7,978 bases of DNA, taken from the NCBI GenBank assembly GCA_964518135.1, contig CAZFEY010000030.1:1-7978 (forward strand), written 5' to 3'. Every line of letters starts with the position of its first letter. The first letter of the stretch is position 1. A program made the position numbers and the translations under genes. Under the pieces are notes generated by a model. That model saw nothing but the letters and a program-made list of their open reading frames with translations. It was not told where the DNA came from and searched no databases. The DNA is from 2-12-FULL-40-12 sp964518135. Its GTDB lineage: Bacteria; Patescibacteriota; Minisyncoccia; Minisyncoccales; 2-12-FULL-40-12. Positions 1 through 4,371 of the stretch are shown here, piece after piece.

Positions 1-2
1 GG

Positions 3-353
3 ATTGCCGTGAAAAAAGGAGTTTTTGAAGGAAAAGAAGTTTGGCTTGCGGTTCAACATTTTGGATTATCATCAGGCGCGTGCCCGACAATAGATCAACG
101 GTTAAAAATTAGTATTGACGGAAAAGAAACGCAGATTTCATTATTGAAACAAGAGTTATCGGCGTTAGAATCAGAAATAAAAGAAGCGAGAAAGAAGGGT
201 TATGACAGAGAGGAATACGGAGAAAAGATAGGTGAATATAATATTTTAGTGGGTCGATACAATGACTTGATTAACGAAAATAAATCTTTGATTAATATCT
301 ATAATATTCAAGTAAACATATTTAATAATTGCGTGTCTGGTTTTCTTCAGTAA
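3..353 (+). CDS. C-terminal part of a probable CAP-domain (SCP/PR1-like) surface protein, 5' truncated by window edge
   Basis: The frame is open from the first bases, so this is read as the 3' end of a longer gene and not as a small gene starting at the GTG at 9. The first visible residues (IAVKKGVFEGKEVWLAVQHFG) resemble the last beta strands of CAP domains, where a glycine-rich strand is followed by an aromatic strand ending in FG. A linker containing ACPTIDQRL follows, then a charged coiled coil of roughly 80 residues. Its end is a run of asparagine-phased heptads (YNILVGR, YNDLINE, NKSLINI, YNIQVNI, FNNCVSG) with one terminal-region cysteine. Similar CAP-plus-coiled-coil proteins, from memory, occur in Parcubacteria and are usually exported. 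No signal peptide can be seen because the start is missing. The coiled coil is directly visible; the CAP assignment is a family-resemblance inference from about 25 residues. Confidence 0.6.
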   Translation: MAVKKGVFEGKEVWLAVQHFGLSSGACPTIDQRLKISIDGKETQISLLKQELSALESEIKEARKKGYDREEYGEKIGEYNILVGRYNDLINENKSLINIYNIQVNIFNNCVSGFLQ

Positions 354-371
354 AGACAGGGCTTGATATTA

Positions 372-1526
372 ATGATGGAATTCTCAATTTTTAAAAAATC
401 AAAAAAAAGTAATGCTAGACTAGGGCAACTTAAAACAAAAGATGGCGTAGTGGAAACGCCTTCTTTAGTTCCTGTTGCGACTCAAGCGGTTGTAAAAACG
501 TTAGATAGCGCGGAAGCAGTAGATGCCGGTTGCCAAATTCTTGTTGCTAACACCTTTCATTTGCATTTAAAACCCGGAGAAAATATTGTGAAAAATGCCG
601 GTGGCTTGCATAAGTTTATGAATTGGCAAAAACCCTTAATGACAGATTCAGGCGGTTTTCAGGTATTTTCTCTGGGTTTTGGTAAAGACCTAGGAATCAG
701 TAAGGTTTTAAAAGATGATTTACAAAGAAAAAAATCAACGATTAAGGTAGGCAATCAGCCGACATTCGTTAAAATAACCAACGACGGAGTTTATTTTAAT
801 TCTCCGGTTGATGGCAAAAAACTATTTATAGGACCCAAAGAGTCAATGAAAATTCAGGAGGATTTAGGCGCTGATATTATTTTTGCCTTTGATGAATGTC
901 CGCCGCCATCAGCCGACTATAAGTACATCAAGCATTCTCTTTTAAAAACACACGATTGGGCTAAAGTTTGTTTGAAAAGCAAGAAAACGAAGCAAGCGCT
1001 TTTTGGCATTGTTCAGGGTGGAAGATATAAAGATCTAAGAGTGGAGAGCGCAAAATTTATCGCTTCCTTATGTTTTGATGGTTTTGGTATTGGCGGTGAG
1101 TTCGGCTCTAACAAGAAGAATATGGCGGGAATGTTACGTCAAACAATTAAAGAGCTCCCCGATAAAAAACCCAGACATTTACTTGGTATTGGCTATCTGG
1201 AAGATATGGAAAATATTATTAAGCAGGGGATTGATTTGTTCGATTGTACTGTCCCAACTCATTACGCAAGGAGGGGTATTGCTTTTATCAACAAAAAGAA
1301 GCATCGGAAGATTGATTTGTCAAAACCTATCTTTATTAAAGATAAAAATCCTTTAGATAAAAATTGCGAATGTTATGTGTGTCAGAATTACAGAAAGAAT
1401 TATATTTGCCATTTGATAAAAGCCAAGGAGATTACCGGACTGAAGCTTTTAACTTTTCATAATTTATTTTTTTTCAATGATTTTGTGGTGGGGATAAGGC
1501 AGAAAATCAAAGATGGTAAATTATGA
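372..1526 (+). CDS. tgt: tRNA-guanine (queuine/preQ1) transglycosylase
   Basis: Exchanges guanine-34 in the anticodon of GUN tRNAs (Asp, Asn, His, Tyr) for a queuosine-pathway base. Numbering from the ATG at 372 (384 aa; usual length about 370-380), the (beta/alpha)8 hallmarks are present: NTFHLHLKPG (60-69), TDSGGFQVFS with the acid/base Asp92, FDEC with Cys176, VQGG (214-217), FDCTVPT with the nucleophile Asp291, and a zinc site C332-x-C334-x2-C337 plus His363. ATG 372 or 375 is preferred over TTG 363 because acaggg lies about 10 bases upstream of 372. Two oddities: an insertion of roughly 25 residues after FSLG (about 103-130), and EFG at 243-245 where bacterial enzymes usually have LAV. 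The stop overlaps the next ATG (ATGA). No queuosine biosynthesis gene is nearby. Confidence 0.97.
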   Translation: MMEFSIFKKSKKSNARLGQLKTKDGVVETPSLVPVATQAVVKTLDSAEAVDAGCQILVANTFHLHLKPGENIVKNAGGLHKFMNWQKPLMTDSGGFQVFSLGFGKDLGISKVLKDDLQRKKSTIKVGNQPTFVKITNDGVYFNSPVDGKKLFIGPKESMKIQEDLGADIIFAFDECPPPSADYKYIKHSLLKTHDWAKVCLKSKKTKQALFGIVQGGRYKDLRVESAKFIASLCFDGFGIGGEFGSNKKNMAGMLRQTIKELPDKKPRHLLGIGYLEDMENIIKQGIDLFDCTVPTHYARRGIAFINKKKHRKIDLSKPIFIKDKNPLDKNCECYVCQNYRKNYICHLIKAKEITGLKLLTFHNLFFFNDFVVGIRQKIKDGKL

Positions 1527-2002
1527 AAAAAATTACAAGACGAACCGTTCTATTATTAATATTATTTATTTCTATATCTATAGTGCTTTTTAGATTTAAC
1601 AAAGACGATTTTGCAGTTTCCAATAATGATGTCGGAAAAATGAGCAAGGTTTGTTTTGGTAATAATTGTTTTCAAGTAGAGTTAGCTATCAGCCCTAAGC
1701 AAAAGCAACAAGGGTTAATGCTTAGGGGGTTTTTGGATCAGAATCAAGGAATGTTGTTTGTCTACGAAAAAGAAGGACGTTATTCTTTTTGGATGAAGAA
1801 TACTTTAATTCCACTAGACATGATTTGGATCAATAACGAAAATAAGATTGTATTTATAGAGAAAAATGTTCAACCATGCAAAAACATTCCTTGTCCGTCG
1901 ATTGACCCAGAAGCTGATGCGAAGTATGTTTTGGAATTGAATGCTGGCAAATCACAAGAAATAGGTCTTGCAGTTGGCGACCAAGTAAGTATAGAATATT
2001 AA
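1523..2002 (+). CDS. Membrane-anchored DUF192 family protein
   Basis: This is a 159-residue protein with a basic N-terminus (MKKITRR) followed by one hydrophobic segment (about 8-23), so it is probably anchored in the membrane with the domain outside; no lipobox is seen. The DUF192 core is clear: QQGLMLRGFL (62-71), GMLFVY (76-81), the signature FWMKNTLIPLDMIWI (89-103), CPSIDPEADAKYVLEL (124-139) and the closing GDQVSIEY. Two cysteine pairs (C44/C49 and C119/C124) could form disulfides or a metal site in an exported protein. The family is a small beta-barrel of unknown biochemical role. The start codon overlaps the tgt stop (ATGA), which suggests translational coupling, although no functional link to tRNA modification is apparent. 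Confidence 0.94.
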   Translation: MKKITRRTVLLLILFISISIVLFRFNKDDFAVSNNDVGKMSKVCFGNNCFQVELAISPKQKQQGLMLRGFLDQNQGMLFVYEKEGRYSFWMKNTLIPLDMIWINNENKIVFIEKNVQPCKNIPCPSIDPEADAKYVLELNAGKSQEIGLAVGDQVSIEY

Positions 2003-2018
2003 TTATAACCATTGTACT

Positions 2019-2032
2019 GTCTCGCCCGAGAC
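2019..2032 (+). repeat. Short GC-rich palindrome GTCTCG-CC-CGAGAC
   Basis: Perfect 6-base arms (GTCTCG and CGAGAC) surround CC in an otherwise AT-rich gap of 44 bases between the DUF192 gene and the ybaB-like gene. The stem would fold in RNA as at least 5 GC-rich pairs with a GCCC loop, extended by a T-G wobble. No T-run follows on either strand, so it is not a standard intrinsic terminator. It could be a dispersed palindromic element, a protein-binding site or a 5' UTR hairpin of the downstream ybaB-greA-alkD transcript. The palindrome is certain; its role is unknown. Confidence 0.6.
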
Positions 2033-2046
2033 GAAAAGAAAAATAT

Positions 2047-2301
2047 ATGTTTGATCAATTTAAACAATTAATGGAGATGAAAAAGATTAAAGACGTAATC
2101 GATAAAGTCAGAAAAGAAGCCGAGGTTAATGGCGTAAGGGTCGTGATGAACGGGAAAATGCAGATAGAAGAAATTATTTTGAATCCTAGTCTCGACCAAG
2201 AGCAGCAATCTAGAGCCGTAAAAGACTGCGTAAATACTGCCCTTGCGCAGATTCAACAAGAAATTGCCACGGAAATACGTTCTGCCCAATTTGGAATATG
2301 A
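2047..2301 (+). CDS. YbaB/EbfC family nucleoid-associated protein, short form
   Basis: This is an 84-residue protein; typical YbaB/EbfC members have about 100-115. The N-terminal helix is abbreviated (MFDQFKQLMEMKKIKDVIDK). The central sheet VRVVMNGKMQIEEIILNP matches the family pattern of a V-V-NG strand followed by a strand ending in hydrophobic-x-P. The C-terminal helix contains VKDCVNTALAQIQQEIATEI, in the place of the family's helix with conserved small residues. Members are dimers that bind DNA and compact or regulate it. In many bacteria the gene sits beside dnaX and recR; here it is beside greA instead. The stop overlaps the greA start (ATGA). The assignment rests on pattern and length, so an unrelated small alpha/beta protein is possible but less likely. 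Confidence 0.82.
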   Translation: MFDQFKQLMEMKKIKDVIDKVRKEAEVNGVRVVMNGKMQIEEIILNPSLDQEQQSRAVKDCVNTALAQIQQEIATEIRSAQFGI

Positions 2302-2750
2302 CAGAATATTTAACAAAAGAAGGCTTAGAAAATCTAAAAGAGGAATTAAGGGTTCTTGAAACAGAGAAGACTAAAGAGGTTTCCGAAAAATTGAAAGCCG
2401 CAATCGAGCAAGGAGATCTAAGTGAAAACGCAGCTTATGATGCTGCCAGAGAAGAACAGGGGTTACTGGAAAGCAAGATTAGGGAATTGAGAAGTATAAT
2501 TTCGCAGGCCAAAATTATTAGCGGAAAATCAAATGGTAAGATTGAGATTGGCGCAACTGTTATTTTATTCTCAAAAGATGGGAAAGAAGAATTTTTATTG
2601 GTGGGGCCAGAAGAGGCGGATATTCTAAATAATAAAATATCTTTTAAATCTCCATTAGGTAGCGCTCTTTTGGGTAAGAAAAAAGGGGATGTCGTGGATA
2701 TTGATACGCCTAGTGGGAAAAAACAATACAAAATCTTATCTACAAAATGA
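2298..2750 (+). CDS. greA: Transcription elongation factor GreA
   Basis: Rescues backtracked RNA polymerase by stimulating its intrinsic cleavage of the transcript 3' end. The 150-residue protein is slightly shorter than the usual 155-160 and has both domains. The N-terminal coiled coil (about 1-75) carries the tip motif GDLSENAAYDAA, with acidic residues Asp40 and Glu43 that position the catalytic Mg2+ in the polymerase secondary channel. The C-terminal FKBP-like domain carries LVGPEEADI, ISFKSPLGSALLGKKKGD and a closing GKKQYKIL strand. The start overlaps the ybaB-like stop and the alkD gene begins 7 bases after the greA stop, so the three genes are probably co-transcribed. The usual Glu after ENA is Ala here; otherwise the protein is conventional. 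Confidence 0.97.
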   Translation: MTEYLTKEGLENLKEELRVLETEKTKEVSEKLKAAIEQGDLSENAAYDAAREEQGLLESKIRELRSIISQAKIISGKSNGKIEIGATVILFSKDGKEEFLLVGPEEADILNNKISFKSPLGSALLGKKKGDVVDIDTPSGKKQYKILSTK

Positions 2751-2757
2751 TCTCAAA

Positions 2758-3453
2758 ATGAGCCTTAGAAACTTGAAACTAGAATTAAGAACTTATGCCG
2801 ATCCAAATAGAGCTAAATTATTGCAAGGTTTTTTTAAGACTGGGGTTGGCGAGTACGGAGAAGGAGATATTTTCATAGGCGTTACAGTTCCAGACTCAAG
2901 AAAGATAGTAAGAAAATATTCTGATATTGCGCTGAAAGATGTTTTAGAGTTGTTACAATCAAGAATCCACGAAGAAAGGTTAGTGGCCTTGCTGTTAATG
3001 GTGGACAAATTTTCTCGGGACGATTCGAAACGGAGCGTAATTTATAAAGCCTATATTAAAAATATAAAAAAAATTAATAATTGGGACTTAGTCGATTCAT
3101 CCGCGCCAAAGATAGTCGGAAAATATCTACTAGATAAACCAAGAAGCATTCTTTATAAATTAGCTAAGTCGAATAGTGTTTGGAAAAAGAGAGTAGCCGT
3201 CATTGCTACTTTTTCTTTTATAGAAAATAATCAGCTAGAAGACACTATTGCAATTTCAAAAATTCTTTTGAGAGACAGGCACGATTTAATACATAAAGCC
3301 GTTGGTTGGGCGCTAAGAGAAGTTGGCAAAATAAACCTTAAAGAAGAAGAAGACTTTTTGAAGCTTTATTGTAAGATTATGCCCAGGACAATGTTGAGAT
3401 ATGCTATCGAAAAATTTCCAGAACCAAAAAGAAAGAAGTATTTATCTCTATAG
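2758..3453 (+). CDS. AlkD-family DNA alkylation repair protein (HEAT-like DNA glycosylase)
   Basis: Probable glycosylase that removes bulky or cationic alkylated bases such as 3-methyladenine and 7-methylguanine without flipping them. The chosen ATG at 2758 gives 231 residues and lies 7 bases after the greA stop; a longer reading from 2689 runs inside greA and adds only nonconserved residues. With this start the key residues known from Bacillus cereus AlkD can be placed: Trp109 and Asp113 in NNWDLVDSSA (identical numbers to the B. cereus enzyme), Arg145 in KKRVAV, and Trp184 in VGWALREVGK. The alpha-solenoid pattern is visible throughout, and it ends with PRTMLRYAIEKFPEPKRKKYL, typical of the family. 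Close spacing to greA implies co-expression. No frameshift or missing catalytic residue is seen. Confidence 0.93.
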   Translation: MSLRNLKLELRTYADPNRAKLLQGFFKTGVGEYGEGDIFIGVTVPDSRKIVRKYSDIALKDVLELLQSRIHEERLVALLLMVDKFSRDDSKRSVIYKAYIKNIKKINNWDLVDSSAPKIVGKYLLDKPRSILYKLAKSNSVWKKRVAVIATFSFIENNQLEDTIAISKILLRDRHDLIHKAVGWALREVGKINLKEEEDFLKLYCKIMPRTMLRYAIEKFPEPKRKKYLSL

Positions 3454-3454
3454 T

Positions 3455-3498
3455 TATTAGATTGCGGCAAGAATAAATTTTTGATAAACTATCTAATA
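3455..3498 (+). promoter_or_regulatory. Inverted repeat with weak candidate promoter before the LOG gene
   Basis: The 44-base gap holds a perfect 8-base inverted repeat, TATTAGAT (3455-3462) and ATCTAATA (3491-3498), whose right arm ends on the A of the LOG start codon. Inside lies TTGCGG (3462-3467), 17 bases, then TAAACT (3485-3490), a weak sigma70-like pair. A start site about 7 bases after it would fall at the ATG itself, giving a leaderless mRNA, which would fit the lack of any ribosome-binding site here. AT-rich sequence produces such matches easily, so this is tentative. Confidence 0.25.
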
Positions 3499-4205
3499 TG
3501 AAAAAACATATATCTAGACTGGCTGATGCCGAATTACCACGAGAGAAAGAGGATTTTAGAAAGACTTTCCAATGGAGGATTTTCCGTATTATGGCTGAAT
3601 TCGTTGAGGGGTTTAATTTTGTAGCCGATTTTAAAAAATCTGTTACTGTGTTCGGCTCGACGATGCTAAAAGAAGACAACCCGTATTACCAGAATGCCCG
3701 TAAATTCGGAGAATTGATGTCCAAAGAGGGATATATGATTGTTACGGGTGGTGGGCCAGGAATTATGGAGGCAGCTAACAGAGGGGCTTACGAATCGGGT
3801 GGCGATTCAGTGGGTATTAATATTCGTTTTGTTGGAGGAGAAAGAGCCAACCCCTATCTTAAAAAATCGATAGGGTTTTATTATTTTTTTGTTAGAAAAG
3901 TAATGCTTTCGTTCTCTGCTTCCGGTTACGTGTTTTTTCCCGGGGGATTCGGCACTTTAGATGAATTTTTTGAGATAGTAACCCTAATACAGACAAAGAG
4001 ATTGCCAAAGAACGTCTTGGTGGTCGCGGTAGGCAAGGATTACTGGGGGCCATTATTCGATTGGATAAAAAGTAGTCTGGTTGAAAAGAATAAAACTCTT
4101 AGCCCAAAGGCGCTCGATATTTTCAAGCTCGTAGATACTCCAGAAGAAGCGGTTGCTTTAGTGAAGAGAAATTCAAATAATAAAATTTTTGATAGTGCAG
4201 AATAA
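3498..4205 (+). CDS. LOG family Rossmann-fold protein (TIGR00730-like nucleotide-processing enzyme)
   Basis: The family includes cytokinin-activating LOG phosphoribohydrolases, which release a base from a nucleoside 5'-monophosphate, and related AMP/pyrimidine nucleotide nucleosidases. In this 235-residue protein a helical N-terminal extension of about 45 residues precedes the fold. Then come VTVFGST (49-55), VTGGGPGIMEAANRGA (82-97), FVRKVML with Arg133, and the signature PGGFGTLDE (148-156) with Glu156. The Arg and Glu correspond to the catalytic pair of characterised LOG enzymes. The substrate cannot be read from sequence; cytokinin production is not implied. No Shine-Dalgarno sequence precedes the ATG. 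Its last codon and stop (GAATAA) form the start of the first repeat unit of the downstream array. Confidence 0.92.
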   Translation: MKKHISRLADAELPREKEDFRKTFQWRIFRIMAEFVEGFNFVADFKKSVTVFGSTMLKEDNPYYQNARKFGELMSKEGYMIVTGGGPGIMEAANRGAYESGGDSVGINIRFVGGERANPYLKKSIGFYYFFVRKVMLSFSASGYVFFPGGFGTLDEFFEIVTLIQTKRLPKNVLVVAVGKDYWGPLFDWIKSSLVEKNKTLSPKALDIFKLVDTPEEAVALVKRNSNNKIFDSAE

Positions 4206-4267
4206 ACAAGTTTGTTTTTTCGAAATAAACAAGTTTGTTTCTTCGAAATAAACAAGTTTGATTTTTT
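4200..4267 (+). repeat. Tandem array A: three 22-23 base units beginning at the LOG stop codon
   Basis: Units are at 4200-4221 (22 bases), 4222-4244 (23) and 4245-4267 (23). Each reads GAA(A)TAAACAAGTTTG followed by a T-rich tail: TTTTTTC, TTTCTTC and ATTTTTT in turn. The first unit supplies the last sense codon (GAA) and TAA stop of the LOG gene. The CAAGTTTG core is nearly palindromic, so adjacent copies can pair with each other. The array resembles the one at 5869-5922 in design but differs in sequence, which argues that the two are relatives and not a recent copy. Confidence 0.9.
4230..4267 (+). terminator. Candidate intrinsic terminator formed by repeat copies 2 and 3
   Basis: Bases 4230-4240 (CAAGTTTGTTT) can pair with 4250-4260 (AAACAAGTTTG) in an 11-pair stem containing two G-U pairs, with a 9-base loop and a T6 run at 4262-4267. 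Copies 1 and 2 can make the same fold (4207-4217 with 4227-4237), followed by TTTCTT. The array would thus give two alternative terminators in series after the LOG gene. The stem is AU-rich and would be weak on its own. Confidence 0.5.
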
Positions 4268-4278
4268 AAAATTAATTC

Positions 4279-4365
4279 ATGTTGAGATTAATTATTGTTG
4301 CAATGATTATATTCGCGGCGTTGGTATTAGGTTATCTTTGGTATACGAACCAATTAATGTTTTAG
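4279..4365 (+). CDS. Possible 28-residue single-pass membrane peptide
   Basis: The ATG at 4279 opens a 28-codon frame ending in TAG at 4363. The product begins MLRLIIVAMIIFAALVLG and ends YLWYTNQLMF: one positive charge near the N-terminus, an uninterrupted hydrophobic stretch (about 4-21) and an aromatic belt (Y19, W21, Y22). That is the layout of a small inner-membrane protein. It sits after the array-A terminator and ends 6 bases before the FtsZ start, so it could be a membrane partner of FtsZ or a leader peptide that couples translation. There is no Shine-Dalgarno sequence, and an in-frame TAA lies just upstream at 4273. No family is recognised. A chance hydrophobic reading of AT-rich DNA cannot be excluded, since T-rich codons encode hydrophobic residues. 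Confidence 0.4.
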   Translation: MLRLIIVAMIIFAALVLGYLWYTNQLMF

Positions 4366-4371
4366 TGCCCA

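Noticed and set aside
363..371. TTG start for tgt
   Set aside because: It adds only three residues and lies too close to the acaggg element; ATG at 372 or 375 is better placed.
1974..2009. Promoter candidates before the ybaB-like gene (TTGGCG, 17 bases, TATTAA; also TATAAC at 2004)
   Set aside because: Matches are weak and such hexamers are expected often in DNA this AT-rich; not enough to call a promoter.
2689..2757. Longer alkD start inside greA
   Set aside because: It would add 23 residues encoded by greA's conserved 3' end in another frame. The ATG at 2758 gives key residue numbers matching characterised AlkD.
4200..4267. CRISPR-like array
   Set aside because: The units are directly tandem with no unique spacers, only three copies, and start at a stop codon. 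Array B at 5869-5922 fails for the same reasons.
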